64,000 nt of DNA from Bimastos eiseni (taxonomy: Eukaryota; Annelida; Clitellata; Crassiclitellata; Lumbricidae). Below, piece after piece: positions 45,556 to 57,824 of the stretch. The stretch spans positions 2,204,806 to 2,268,805 of the forward strand of contig OY365809.1 of assembly GCA_959347315.1 (NCBI GenBank), read 5' to 3'. The position numbers and the translations under genes were made by a program. Under the pieces are notes generated by a model that ran no database searches, had not been told where the DNA came from, and was given only the letters and a program-made list of their open reading frames with translations. Position 1 is the first letter of the stretch. Every line of letters begins with the position of its first letter.

Positions 45556-45760
45556 ACATAACGTAACAAGGGTTTAAGGTGGTTCAATTTGACCTTTGAT
45601 GATTAATAGCCCAATTTTTCAAGTTCCCTCTTAAATGCTGTTATAGTGTCCACATAGACAGTAGGCTACTATCATCCAAACCACTCCACAAGTCTACAAC
45701 TCTTCCATGAATTATTGTAATGGATTATGGACGAAGATCCAAGAATTAAATTCTAAAGCT
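45555..45760 (-). mobile_element. LINE C-terminal fragment
   Basis: Read on the minus strand: RVVDLWSGLDDSSLL, then after a frameshift TAFKRELEKLGY. This is the 'RVVxLWNxLPxxVVxAxSxxxFKxxLDxxW' C-terminus seen in many invertebrate LINEs. Confidence 0.55.
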
Positions 45761-46600
45761 TAATTCATAAATTTTGATGTTCATCGCTTCAACCTTGTCA
45801 TGCAATCAACAGTTTAGAGTTGTACTGAAATAAAGAATGACCTAGGGTTGTTGGAAGAACTCTGTGAGTTTTCCTGTGGGCACATGAAAACAATTAATGC
45901 TACCTATTTGAATGCCAAGAACAATGGAGGGCAAAATCGTCAACTGAAGCAAATCGCCTATATATATATAACCTGGAGTCGTAGAATAGTGGCTTGCAGT
46001 TTAGGCGACCATCCAAAGATTCTGTGTAGTAGCCTGCTATCCAGGGGATTCCAGCCTCGAAGCCCTCTCTTCGTATACGGGTGAAGACTCGGCTGCTGTT
46101 TCTGGAGCACAAGGCTTCTTGCAGTATCTCAAAAATTTCAGTAAGCATTATTGGGACTACTTTGTTTTCCCTCAACTGCATGGCATCAGTATTCCGTAGA
46201 TCTCTGTAGATCTGACAATGGCAGCAAAGTTGACGTCAAACTGTAGGGCAAAATTTAAAGCATTGCGCCAGGATAACAACGTCCACGTCACTTGGCAGCT
46301 TTTACTGCAGAAATAAAATTCATTTGCGAATAACCATCTCATTGATGTTCACATTGACGAAAGAAGACAGAAATGTTGATAAAGTGGCTGTTGGATGCCA
46401 TTGGATGCATGGAGTGGATTTGCGGCAACGAGACCATAGAACTGGAGAGGAGAGTAGGCCAATATTCAGCTAGACATGTGTGTTGCAGTACTAAATCAGC
46501 AGGTCGGTAGGCAAGGGGTGTGAAAAGTGATCAATTAAAACGAAATCTGATCACTGTCTAGACTTTAGAGAGTGGCTCAAATAAAGTGAGTTTCCCAGCA
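45760..46600. other. intergenic stretch, no recognised gene
   Basis: A minus-strand open frame of about 93 codons (45900-46181) has no family motif I know and no splice context. I do not call it a gene. Confidence 0.4.
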
Positions 46601-46619
46601 AAGCTTAGCTGTTATAACG

Positions 46620-46880
46620 ATAGTCCTCCCATCTGTCCAGCGCTCTCTCCCGCGCTATCTGTCTGACTCCTTTTATTAGCTTTCCAGGACTCTTGGCCTA
46701 CTCTTTGACCGGGCGAATGACGTAGGTGCCTATGAATAGTTATCTTGAAATAGGCGCTACATAAATTGCATTGATTGATTTATTAATACGTTGCTATTAT
46801 AAGTGGAATCGCTGGATGCCTTATATAGCAATCATTGACACTATTTTAAAGGGGTCTAAGAAGTTTTGTCTTAGTAGTAT
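46620..46880 (+). mobile_element. L2-like LINE 3' end plus M1 motif, paralogue of 36.83 kb
   Basis: 'agctttccaggactcttgg', 'aggcgctacataaattgcat', a GATT tail, 'gatgccttatatagcaatca' and 'attttaaaggggtctaag' follow one another exactly as at 36830-37090. Confidence 0.7.
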
Positions 46881-46967
46881 CGTATTTTTAGATTGAAGGC
46901 ACTTTCAATTTATATAGGCATCCATTCTTGAGACACCTATAGCAAACACCTCCACTGCTTGCACTCA

Positions 46968-47036
46968 GGCAGTGCCAGTCCCAAACTAAGATGAATAAGG
47001 AGGGCTTTGTCATAACACAGTGTTGTTAGACTGCAA
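46968..47036 (+). repeat. M2 dispersed repeat, short
   Basis: 'ggcagtgccagtcccaaact' to 'agtgttgttagactgcaata'; the centre is shortened, losing CGACGCTAATGATC. Confidence 0.7.
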
Positions 47037-47739
47037 TAATAATCACTTTCGAATACTAAACAGCACAACTCTGCCAAGGATTCCGATGCATCAAATTGAG
47101 GCTTCTAGGTCATGTACATGTATACTAATGTTGTTTAAGATCACACGGGTTTCTGCTGACAAATGTACAGAGTATTTCCCTGCCGATCCTAACGGCCGTT
47201 TATTTCATAAAGTTTCATTAAGCTGTTGAAATCATTGTGCTTAAGAAATAAGCCCGTGTTGAGGACAAAAATTGTTCAGCGAGTTAAAAATCATTTTCAT
47301 GAAGCGCTTATCTTATGGAAGAAAATTGTAATCAGAAAAGAAGGCAAAGTGTACTTCAACGTCACTGGAGGCCACAAAACGTCGTTTAATATTATTATCA
47401 AAAACAGAGGCAACTTGCACATTTCTTGCCAGTAGAGTTACAACAGTGAAGGTAAGAATTTATAATCAACGTCCACTTAAACACCTTTAAACTGGTTGTT
47501 TCAGAAATTACGAAAAGGCGAATGTGCGTTCAATGTAACTGCTGTAACAGTTCTTCCACCTTGCATATATATTACGCTGTTACGGATGCAAGATGCTGTT
47601 GAGAAATACCATACATTCTTACTACTTTCCACATAATAATGCAACCAATAGCATAAAAATTCATAATTTGAGAATTACGTCACCGCTTTCAAGAGCTCAC
47701 ACTTTCATAAATCGTGATATCCAAACTTCTAAAAAGTCA

Positions 47740-48090
47740 CTCGACGACCAAACACAGGGCACTAACTCATTCACGAGCGCTGCGTCAAATAAGAGAGGTC
47801 ATCCAACGCATAGTCCAGTTTAGGTCAGGGTCCTGTTTACAGTGGGTTAAGGGCAGTGTATCTGGAAAGGCGTGAGTTGGAGGGCGAAAGATCGAAGGAT
47901 CCAACTTTTATTTGGAGACCTTCAAAGAGGTTGTAACCAAAATTATATAATTTCTAATATCTGCATAATACTCAGTATAATACGAAATTTATGGTGCAAA
48001 CTGATTTGACGAAGTCAGAGTGAACGACCCAAAAGATGTTGATAATTAATTGAACAGTTGCGATGTCGAGTCGTATCCAAGATTACTCCA
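47740..48090 (+). repeat. repeat paralogous to 37180-37540
   Basis: Shared strings include 'agaggtcatccaacgcatag', 'taatatctgcataatactca' and 'gtgaacgacccaaaagatgt', compared with 'agaggttgtccaaatggtag', 'taatatccgtataatattca' and 'ctgaacgacacagaagatgt' at 37 kb. Confidence 0.65.
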
Positions 48091-48359
48091 CTAACAGGTT
48101 GGCCCACAAGCTGGTACTGGGAAGCTCATTAACTCGGAGTGGGGCACTTCTGACGTCACACTAAGCAGAACTGCCAGTTCATTTAGTATATGATGTCATT
48201 GTGGGAAACAGTTTTATCGTGTGTTAAATTAACACACTGAACGTTGAAAAGATGGTGTAGGAAGCCTGGAAGTTGTGCAGTTGCAAGCTGCAAGAACACA
48301 TGGCGTACTGAATAGGGAGAAAGTTTGTTCATAGTCAAATAACCTACCCTCCTTAGACT

Positions 48360-48900
48360 TACCGCAACCTTCTTTTCAGGTCAATCTCTCCTTCCTATCC
48401 CAATTCATCCCCCCTCAGTAAAAAGACTTCCATCACCCACCATTAGAAAGGCCAATAATCTCTCTCAGAATGCTGATTTTCGCCCATTCTCCAACCTTCG
48501 TGCACTTTCCAGACTAGCAGAGAAGCAAATAGTTTGTAGATTTATTTACCCTACCCTTACGCAATCTCCCCTAGAATCTCTCATCTCAGATCAATTTGCT
48601 TTCTGACCCACTGGATCCACCTCTACAGCCATAATATCTGTCATACAACATACTCAACTTCTTCTAAGAATAAATGAATATGTATCAATAAATTCTCTTG
48701 ACTTCTCCGAAGCATTTGACTATGTTAAACATTTGTTAAACACTCTTCCCTCTTGTGATCAAGTTCATAAATGGCTGGTAGAATATCATCTTGCGCTTCC
48801 ACCTCATTATTTTTTAAGGGTCTTTTGTCCATTCAACCAATGTAGTTCAAGGCTCTGTCATTGAACACACAAACTTCTCAATAGCTGTTTCAAACCTTCA
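48360..48900 (+). mobile_element. LINE reverse-transcriptase fragment
   Basis: The frame from 48472 reads ADFRPFSNLRALSRLAEKQI, then SLISDQFAF, a TGA in place of Arg, PTGSTSTAIISVIQHTQLLL and SLDFSEAFDYVKH. This covers RT motifs 1, 2 and A (DFRPIS, DQFAFRPTGST, LDFSKAFDTV). Further decayed pieces run to about 48860 (VVQGSVI). Dead. Confidence 0.8.
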
Positions 48901-49021
48901 CCACTCTCAATCTCATGTTCAAAGGGAACTAGACTATATTTCTATGGATTGGAATAAGAGGTTCATCATCACAGCATCATGCTTTCAACCGGGTATGGGG
49001 CTTGCACTGCCCTTCCTGTTG

Positions 49022-49098
49022 TTGCGCCAGTCTCAGGACTGGACAAATGCGGAGGGCGACGCTGGTCATCTTTCTTATGCCACAATGTCGTTAATTAG
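49022..49098 (+). repeat. M2 dispersed repeat
   Basis: 'gcgccagtctcaggactgg', 'cggagggcgacgctggtcat' and 'caatgtcgttaattagag'. Confidence 0.7.
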
Positions 49099-49510
49099 AG
49101 ACTAGACATTAGTTTAACGAAACATGTTTTTGTTCAGTAGTATACGAGTCAGAAAATTGAATTGTCAACACCTTCCTTCAGGAAACAGCTGCTTTCTTAG
49201 AACAGATTCTTATTCAACACGACGATCATTATAAAAATATTGAAATACAATATAATGCTTAGACTGATCATTCAACAACAAGAACTGATTCAGTGTTCCT
49301 GGCAACCAATGTATTTATATCGTTAAATGTCCATACACTGCAACTACCACACTTTTGTTACACAAGTAATTGCGCTGATGGTAATGCCTCATAAGTCAAC
49401 TTCTATTTAGACACCTCGAAAGTGGTTTTAATACTAACTATATTAAAGAAATCGTTCAAACGAAACAATTGATGATGCAAGTATCACAATATTAAACAAT
49501 TGATGGTAGT

Positions 49511-49589
49511 GGCAGTTTAACGACACTGTCGACAACAACGATCATTTGCGTCGCCCTCCTCCTTAATCTATTATTGTGACTGGCACTGC
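49511..49589 (-). repeat. M2 dispersed repeat
   Basis: Reverse copy, 'ggcagtttaacgacactgtc' to 'tgtgactggcactgc'. Confidence 0.75.
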
Positions 49590-49649
49590 TGGAATGCAAG
49601 CAGCTGAGGATTTTTATCGTGCAATTAGGCAAAGATAAAGTGACTATAG

Positions 49650-50545
49650 TTTATTATTATTAATCCACAGTTGAACGTCGTCATATGACATCCATGGCCG
49701 TTGAGGACAATTTGAAACATTTGCTGTGTAGTGCAAAGAAATTCATAGCGTCCGAAAGGCACCATTTAAACTGTCTGAATTTTAAAATGTCATTAGTGTT
49801 CATTGTTTTGCAACCTCAATAATAGTGGTATTAATAACATCAATAATACATGTAATATGGTATTTCATGCAAATGTAACAATATTTGCATTAATATTTGC
49901 ATCAAGAAATGTTAAAAAAATAAAACAAATTGTGTATGACCAGTCTCTATGTACATTATGTAATCATCTACAATCTAACAATAAACGGTTAATATTTTCT
50001 GTGACACAAACTACAATGTCCAGTTTCATGTTTCTTAATAAGAAGAAGTCTTTCATTTAAATTTACGTTTCCTAATTTTAATCTTGATATTAGAACCTCT
50101 TTCCTTCTATTTGGGTCAGTGAATTTTAAGCACGTTAAGCACAGGGCAAATATATTTATAATGATGACCCTTAGAATCATTATCGTATTCAATCTGCCAT
50201 TCATTAACTACATGAGATTTTTTAATGTTAAAGATTTCTTGTAATTCTAAATAATTTGTTGAATTTATAATGGGCAAATTAAGAGGTTCTTTTGCTAAAG
50301 CGTCTGCCTTTTCATTACCTAATATATTAACACAACTAGGAATCCAAATTAAACATATGTTGCTCATCTTAATTTGATTCATTGCTACCATTGTTTCCTG
50401 TAAAAGGAGTGGTCTAGAGTGTGAATAGTTACTTTTAATAGAAGTAAGAACACTCTAACAGTCAGAAAAAACAGCAAATTCCTTATTATCTTGGTTTTCA
50501 TTCTTTTGTAAAAGGATTTTATACATGTTGCAATGCCTACATAAC
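49650..50545 (-). mobile_element. I-group LINE, RNase H to 3' tail
   Basis: On the minus strand, about 50391-50116 gives WIPSCVNILGNEKADALAKE, the RNase H end (PGHVGxxGNExAD in the large LINE, with the catalytic His lost). About 50204-49989 gives DPNRRKEVLISRLKLG and GHCSLCHRKY, the C-terminal zinc finger. Its 3' UTR (49940-49650) matches 33215-33458 and 61730-62001. Frameshifted and 5'-truncated. Confidence 0.8.
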
Positions 50546-50825
50546 TAAGATGAAAAACATTTTAAAGGTGTCTAAACTAAGTGATCGAACTGTTATTTAA
50601 AATTGCTGTAACTAATCGGCTTCTTCGACACATTAAACCAAATCCAAAATTAAAAAAGAACACTTCTTCACTCATCAATCTTTATGATTGTGTTCAAGTT
50701 CGTCAAATTATTCTTTATTTTTTCAGGTTTATCAATTTTATTCTTTCCATTGCAACACTGGCACTGTCATATTTCTGTGCAACCCTCAAAGAAGCTTACT
50801 CTTTCGCAGCTCCAAAAGCATTGTT
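50530..50825 (+). mobile_element. M1-family element (module B copy 5)
   Basis: 'cattttaaaggtgtctaaac', 'aactaatcggcttcttcg', 'accaaatccaaaattaaa', 'cactcatcaatctttatga' and 'gtgcaaccctcaaagaagc' are in family order. Confidence 0.6.
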
Positions 50826-51261
50826 CCGTCATAGTTGTGCGCAGGTTTGTGCGCACAAGAACCGTGGAACTAGCGCACACAAGAACTTATTGTGCGTACA
50901 CAAATTTGTTTTTGCCAGTCACAATTACTTGTTATGAAACTAAGTGAATCGAGTCTTCTGTGGCCGACCTTACGCCAAAAACTTTGGTTCATCGGACAAA
51001 AAACTTCTCTTACGTTATCAAAACTTATCAGAATAGACTTTTTATATGTTCTTAATTTAACCATCATCGTTTTCAGCTCAGACTTGTGCACAAAATAATT
51101 TGGGAACCAATCATACAAAAACGCTGAACGCGCATTATTTGCTGCGCACTCTAACTTCAAAGAATTAGAGGTAACATTGATCCAAAGGCGTCAGTTCTCT
51201 AAATGCGTGTTATGATCATTTTGCGATTAGTCTGTGCGATTCAATGTAATATACAGGTACT

Positions 51262-51304
51262 TACTTTCTTATAGTGACGTTAAACAGTAACTGACTGACT
51301 AAAC
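51262..51304 (+). mobile_element. retroelement 3' tail
   Basis: 'tagtgacgttaaacagtaac' followed by (TGAC)n, a tail style common in mollusc LINEs and SINEs. Confidence 0.5.
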
Positions 51305-52550
51305 AACATTGCTCGAGGAGTCAGTTCAAACTATTGTTCCCTGCCGACTTATCACGGCTACTTTTAGCACTGAATATCACATAATTGCAGGTGCTTTCCT
51401 GTTTATAGATTGCCAAAACACGCAGCACAAAATACCATGAATTTGCACGTGATTGCGTGAAAATTCGCAATATTAACTTTTTGACTGGGTCACATTTGTT
51501 GCCCTGTTAAAAATATATTCGAAATGAAGGAAATCTTAGGCATTTTGATTTTCCGATTGGTCGTACCTGACACATAGGCGGTTTCAGAATTGATATAGCA
51601 TTGTTCAATAACATTTTCAAGGTGTCTAAAAAGAGCGCTTTAACTAATTGTGTAGCGTGCTCATTTCGTGTATTTAAACGGTGTTTCTGGTTCCATAATA
51701 CTATGCTCATAAACAGGACTAGAATGCAAGAATTCAGCGTTAATTATCGACGAAATTACGCAGGAAATACAACACGATCCCATTGGTCCGAACGCTCACT
51801 TGAAACACCTTTGAAACAATATCTGCTAATGCTACATAAGTAGAGGACAGATCACTCTGTATTGAAGTTATTACGAATCTTGATTAAATCGTCGATATAT
51901 GCGGCACTAATAGAACATCGTTACAATTTATTACGTAGCAAATTAAATTCTGTATTAAGTGATGTCCATGTACATTTAATTTTACTTAATTCCAGATCTC
52001 CTAACTCGTGTACGTTATGCTATCGTCCAGATATAAGTCCAAATGACCATCAACATGTTCACTCTACTCGGTGGAAAAAAGAATTCCTCATTATTAACCT
52101 CCTTCAATAACTAAACAAACTATCCTCCCCTTCCGACATTTCCAAACAGATCTGAATTTGTGCCTGCTTTATTTTTCATCTGTCACCAATCTTTGATTCA
52201 TCGCCTATAAAAACGCATTACTTTTCTCAAACCTTATAGCACAGTAAAAGGAAATGGATAGATGACATTGAATAACTGGGTGGAGAAAGTCTCTAAGAGT
52301 TAATGAACCTACAAGCTATAAACACAGAGTATATTATAATTTATATGAAAGGTAAACAAGTCACTCAATTGATTAAAACGTTCTACTTAGACACCTCTTA
52401 AATATCAGTAGACAATGTTATATAAATCGGGAAACCTAATAGAAATTATGTGTTGTGTAAAAACGATCTGTTTAGCAAGGCATCAGACACAAACGGGCAA
52501 TGAGCCATGGCTGTTGATTGATCAGTAAAATATAAGAATGTATGTTTATG
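51305..52550. other. intergenic stretch with M1 motifs
   Basis: Forward M1 at 51610 ('cattttcaaggtgtctaaaa') and reverse M1 at 52385 ('tagacacctcttaaat', then 'gttatataaatc'). No gene recognised. Confidence 0.45.
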
Positions 52551-52562
52551 TAATCGTCATCT

Positions 52563-52763
52563 CAGAGGCGCAACTGGGGGAAATCTGAGGGGTGATTGAG
52601 TACCCCCTGAGTGAGAAAGTTGACCCACGCAATTGATCCAAATCCGACGAGCTTTTCTTTATTTGAAGAAGGTGGGTGGTTAGAGGTGCTTTCAGCACGC
52701 TGCTTCACGCCATCGACGTTTGCGATATGAGCACCCCAGGAAAATGTTCTCGTTGCGCCTCTG
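52563..52763. mobile_element. hAT-type MITE, 201 bp
   Basis: Inverted ends CAGAGGCGCAAC and 'gttgcgcctctg'. 8-bp target duplication CGTCATCT (52555-52562) and CGCCATCT (52764-52771). No coding content. Confidence 0.85.
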
Positions 52764-52833
52764 CGCCATCTATAGCGCATTATCAAACCCATAAAGGCAA
52801 AGGCGATAAACGTTGCAAAATAATTATCTGGTT

Positions 52834-52909
52834 ACAGTTTAACGACGCTGTGTAATAACGAAAATGATTAAAGTCTCCCTCCTCGTCGATGCGGACTTGG
52901 GACTGTCAC
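52834..52909 (-). repeat. M2 dispersed repeat
   Basis: Reverse copy, 'acagtttaacgacgctgtgt' to 'gacttgggactgtcac'. Confidence 0.75.
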
Positions 52910-54690
52910 CACCTGAGGACGGAGTAGTGGCAGATTTGTGTCTATGTGTCAAGGATAGCTCGAAAAATGTAGGATAATTACATTGAGGCAGAAACTAGAA
53001 ATCTTGAGTCAATTGGATCGAATTATCTGTCAATTTAGGATTGGCAATCCACCGCTCATTTTCACTTGTTTTATTCATTATGCATTTATTGAGCGTCGCT
53101 ATACATTGATTAGACATCAATCGGTAGCATTGAACAATTTAGGGTGAAAAGGGTCAGTTCATTTGCCTTTGATTCGGAGAGCTAAGAAACACAACGCTCT
53201 CTTTAGACACCTTTTATGCACGACGTTATATCAGTCCGAACTAAGTCCTTGCAGTATGACAGACTGATGGTCTCACAGAACCTAGCATTGCCAGGTGAAT
53301 AGTGACAAAATGACAAAATGAACACATAACCAAATTTTTTCGAACGATCTATTTAGACACCTTAGAAATGTTGTTGAACGATCCAACATAAGAACGGGAT
53401 CCAACAACACATTGGTTTCAGTTATAAGGGGAAAGGTTGCAACAAATTGATGTCTGATCGTTAAAAAATGGCGCTCAATAACCGCAGTAAAACAAAACAC
53501 GTGAAAAGGAAGAGCTAAATAAATTTCAATCACACAGAGACGAAATAATTCTCCCCAAAGCACACGAAAGAAGTGTCTACTCCATTCTGTCCACAACATC
53601 TCGACGGATATTTTCATTCGTTCAAAACTTTAGACTTTCATCTTCCGACCAATTCACGATCTTATACTGTTTTGTAGGCTTATAAAAATAGTGCGCTTTA
53701 TAATATCCAATTCGTTTATGAAATTGATCATTGTCACGCGTGACACTCTGGACGATAGCGCTATATAAAAGTCATCGACCGACAGCAGAGGTGTAGGAGG
53801 ACCACGGATGAAGTTGTCTACCTAAAACCTCAGAGGAGAGACATCATTGTGCTTCCCTGAAGCAGACGGCCTCAATACAGACGACGAGAATTATGCAAAG
53901 ATCAACGGGGTGTCAAATAACGAAACCCGACACCGCGAGGCAGATGTCAGAACCGCCTACCCCTTCTATCTCTACGACCCACAGACAAGAAATTCATGAA
54001 TCAGTTAAAGATTTGGTCTGAACCGGCTGGTTGACACGGATCATGAATAGGGGACAATTCCGTTACGAATGGCGCAACCCACTAGGCGGTTTAACGATAA
54101 TAATGAAATTCGATCCCTGGGACCTGTTACTGGCAAAGCCCAGCCATGACAGCCGCTAGTCAAACATTAACTGTACGCCCCTAGTGATCGACGTTATGCT
54201 AGGGAAATCAAGATCCGACCAACCCGGTTTAGGAATAGTTTCAGCAGGTGATTTGTCGTCCAATAGAGATACGAGTTTTGCGTTTGGGAGGGCGAAGGAA
54301 ATCGCCTCTAGAAGAGTTCTTATAGTGTAGCAAGGGAAGGAACAGGGACTTGTTTCGGAACTAGGTCGTTCTGACGACAAGGGTAATCAACGTAGTTGGG
54401 AATCCCGTCTCCAACGTAAACCAGGGACACTTTTCTAAAAGGACACTAATAACTCCAGTAAGTGTAGATAGGATGAGTGGTGTGTATATATATCATTAAT
54501 ATACATATTAAAACCATCAAGTGTGTCGTGTTGCTGAGCTTGGTGATAGAGGAAAGAACCGGGGTACTCTCGTCATCTAGAAAAAGGAGTTGGCGAGAGA
54601 GAAACCCGCGACAATCAGGACGAAATTTTTGCTTGTTTATTAAATAGGTTTTAGACGTGAAGACAATGTTTCCAATGTACACTTGGGTTT
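52910..54690. other. intergenic stretch, no recognised gene
   Basis: Two reverse M1 motifs lie 150 bp apart (53201 'tttagacaccttttatgc' and 53351 'tttagacaccttagaaatg'). 53750-54440 is less A+T-rich and not obviously repetitive. Short open frames (for example 54156-54380 minus) have no motif I recognise. Confidence 0.4.
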
Positions 54691-54695
54691 TTAAC

Positions 54696-54832
54696 TGGAA
54701 TTCTTCATAGCCTAAAGTAGGCCTTGTTTCTCCTGTGGAGAATCTTGAATATTTTATTCATGCTTGGAATTCCTCATAGCCTAAAGTAGGCCTTGTTTCT
54801 CCTGTGCAGAATCTTGAATATTTTATTCATGC
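54696..54832 (+). repeat. 69-bp tandem duplication
   Basis: Two nearly identical units, starting 54696 and 54765 and reading 'tggaattcctcatagcctaa' onward. They differ at two positions. Confidence 0.95.
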
Positions 54833-54834
54833 AA

Positions 54835-55640
54835 ATTCTGATTCTGCACGAAGGCCAGGCTTGGGTCAACGTTTCTGGCAGCCAATAGATGTCGTTAAAT
54901 ATCAACACAGCTGCAACTACCTCATTTTTGTCACAGGAGTGTTTACAACGAAATTAACACTTTTTAAATCCGTTTCAGCTTAAAAACCTCTAAAGTGGTT
55001 TCATCTCTGATTATATAGTTGTCAATATCGCTAAATTATCAGTGATGATCGTAAAATGTAATAAAAAATTAGTATTCCATTGACATAAATAACCTAAGTA
55101 GCCCAGCATTAACAGCGTTACTGCAGAGACTGCTGACAGTTTGACGTAATCATTCTGCGGCGTCAAATGTTTTCCACGTTGCATAAACATGCATTAATAG
55201 CCTACTGTATGCATGATCCAACCAGCTACATCCCTATTTGAATTGTATCAATTGTGCGTGACTATGATGGCATCGTCACGGACACTGTTATCTTACAATA
55301 AAATCTTGGGTTTTGCTATCATCATATCCAATCTGCCTCCATTGGCCTCCAATCCTAGCGACGCCACTCCGCGTACCTCTAGGGGTACGCCAGTTGTTGC
55401 CAAGGGTACATTAGAAATAAATTAAACTTAGAAATAAGTATGTCGTGCAGAAACAGATGATGATCGAAGGTTTTGAAATGCCATATTTATGCATAAAATA
55501 TTGTTGTTTATACACATACAATTGCAGTAGTAGTCCTATACTATACTAAATATAATATAGTCCTATACTAGTCCTATACTAAATATAATGATATTATAAA
55601 CAATATTCTAATTCTAATAAGCTATTCTTATTGAATAAAT
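54835..55640. other. intergenic stretch
   Basis: An M1-like remnant near 54985 and a small repeat 'tagtcctatactaaatata' at 55530-55590. Otherwise nothing recognised. Confidence 0.4.
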
Positions 55641-55737
55641 TACCAAAGAGTTGTTATGTCAAGTTTTTTACAGTTGATGGTTAGCACACACATTTTTTTA
55701 GTTTTGGGTACAGCAAAAAAAGGTTGTGAACCGCTGG
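55640..55737. mobile_element. possible hAT right end
   Basis: 'aaaggttgtgaaccgctg' is the inverse of the CAGCGGTTCACAACC end common in hAT MITEs. The nearby 'cctctaggggtacgcc' (55377) may belong to the same decayed element. No matching left end found. Confidence 0.4.
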
Positions 55738-55880
55738 GTAGAGCGCATTCCTAAAACACCTCTCCTAATAACGTTGTCACCCAATGATATTTTACGCAAG
55801 GCACGCTTTTTGGTAAATTCGTAAGGATCGAATTTCGCCGAATGTGGCTGCGTCGAAAACCCCGTCAATGTTGGCACTCT

Positions 55881-55960
55881 GACTGCGCCAGTCCCAGGGC
55901 TGTATAAATGAGGAGGGCGACGCCAATGATCTTTTTCATCACAGGATCATTAACTGTAAT
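55881..55960 (+). repeat. M2 dispersed repeat
   Basis: 'gactgcgccagtcccagggc' to 'ggatcattaactgtaatta'; 'aggagggcgacgccaatgat' is kept. Confidence 0.7.
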
Positions 55961-56020
55961 TACCACTATAAATCCGACATTGAAGAGGTATCATATCTGT
56001 CCAACTACCCTGCCACTGTG

Positions 56021-56089
56021 GCAGTACCATTCCTAAGCCTCGATAACGGAGGAGGTCTTTATAATCACACGACGTCGTTAAACAGCAAC
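56021..56089 (+). repeat. M2 dispersed repeat
   Basis: 'ggcagtaccattcctaagcc' to 'cgacgtcgttaaacagcaac'. It lies 60 bp after the previous copy in the same sense. A forward M1-like 'attttaaaggggtttag' follows at 56189. Confidence 0.65.
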
Positions 56090-56094
56090 CAACT

Positions 56095-57820
56095 CTGTCT
56101 TATCACTCGAAGCTCGAGATGCATCACAATAAGGAAATGATGAAAACTGTTCCAAATAATTTCGTCGTCCAGATTCCTTTTGGTAAAAATTTTAAAGGGG
56201 TTTAGTTGACAACGCGCAAAAAATGTGATGCTATTAAAAAAGAAAACGGGGTCTTGTATGACTGTCAATTGCAATGTCTTGACAATTTTTTTTAATCAAC
56301 CAACAACAACAGGTATCACTACGAAAACTTGAACAGGCGTGTCATGGATCACCATCTCTGCCTTAGTCCGAAAAGGCATAATAGGTCCTCATCTCAATAT
56401 CTAAACTAATAGAGTTGGCACAAACTGGCTGCATGGTGTTTTTTGCCCCGACAATTCAATCCCATCAGAAAACAGTTTGTATTTATACAATCACACAGAG
56501 ATTGTTTTCTTTAAATGAAAGAAACACAATGAATATTTCATTACATTTTATTTTAGAAACTAGTTTGTCTGTTATAATCAAAATTTAAAAACGCTTGGAT
56601 TATCTCAACCTTAGATAAATACATGTATTGCTACCTAAATGCAAATTTTGTTACTTCCCTTCTCTATAAATTGGCCACTGAAATATTATTGTACCTAGGT
56701 TTCTAAAGAAAGGCGTAGTTATAAAACGTGAAATCACAGGAACATCAAATTACCAAATGTATCTCTTCTTAAGCCACATTGCGACTGTTGACGTAATCAC
56801 TCGTGTGTGGTAGACACCTGGGGAATGTAGAGCGAACGTCAAGCCACTGACGTCCACACACAGTTCTTGACGAACAGCAAGAGAACAAGAACTGCGTTTG
56901 GACAATCAGCGCCAGAACCGTGTTCACAACTGGCCAATCAGACACCCGACCACCAGCAGGCTCCGCCCACCAGCCCCGGTTACCAAGGCAATCAATAATA
57001 TATTCAGCGCGTGATTCTAGCCCAGAAGAGTCAGCACTCTTCTTCATGAGCGGATTATTTCAGATTGTTCTGACTTCCAAGCGTCTCAAATCGGCAGCAA
57101 ATACAGAACCTTGGGTGAGGAGATTTTCTTCAAGAATTTTCAACGCAGTTGTAGCTCAAATTGCGGCGTTGTTGGCTGCTGTAGACATCGGTTGGATGTT
57201 GTAAGAAATTGAAGACTGTGATGAGTTGAGGCCAGTTTGAAAATACCACTACAAACAGATCACAGAGTTGCTCTTCTTTACAGCAATTTGCGACATCTGA
57301 CAGCTGCAGTGTAGGCTATTAGTTCAAACCAAGTTTAAGTTGAAAGTTCGACTACATTCTATCGTGTTCTCCACTTTGCATCTTTTTTACCTCATTAACT
57401 GTTGAGCCTCATCCGAAATTATCGTCCCTGTGTCCTATGGTTATTACTTAGCCTGCCCCATCAGCACAAAGCCATAAAGTCCCGAATGAATACAATTTTT
57501 GACGACATCTTGTGGCACAAAATGCAGTCAATTCACATGACATTTAGGAAAAGCTTCTACTTAAATTACTAGCTTCAAGGTCATACAACATAGTTTGTAG
57601 TATTAGCCTCTTTGTGACGGAACTGTTGTAAGAATGTACAATGGCATCGCCCTCTTCCTTCTAGGCTTTGGCTCTGCACTGACTGTTGACTTTATCAGTT
57701 AATTAATGTCCATGTTAGTTGATTATTAACGACACCGTGTCAGAACAATGATTATTATAGTCTGCATATGTTAGACCTTCAACCATTTGCAATACATAAC
57801 GCGTCGCTTTGATTTGAGAA
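56095..57820. other. intergenic stretch, no recognised gene
   Basis: 56780-57060 is relatively GC-rich with a CCAAT motif ('tggccaatcagac'), but no coding motif is visible in the short frames over it. A decayed reverse M2 remnant ('catcgccctcttccttctag') is at about 57645-57685. Confidence 0.4.
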
Positions 57821-57824
57821 CAAG

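Noticed and set aside
45900..46181. Minus-strand 93-codon frame as a host gene
   Set aside because: No recognisable domain, no splice sites, and surrounded by decayed repeats.
54156..54380. Minus-strand 74-codon frame in a less AT-rich stretch
   Set aside because: Composition is suggestive, but no family motif and no flanking exon signals were found.
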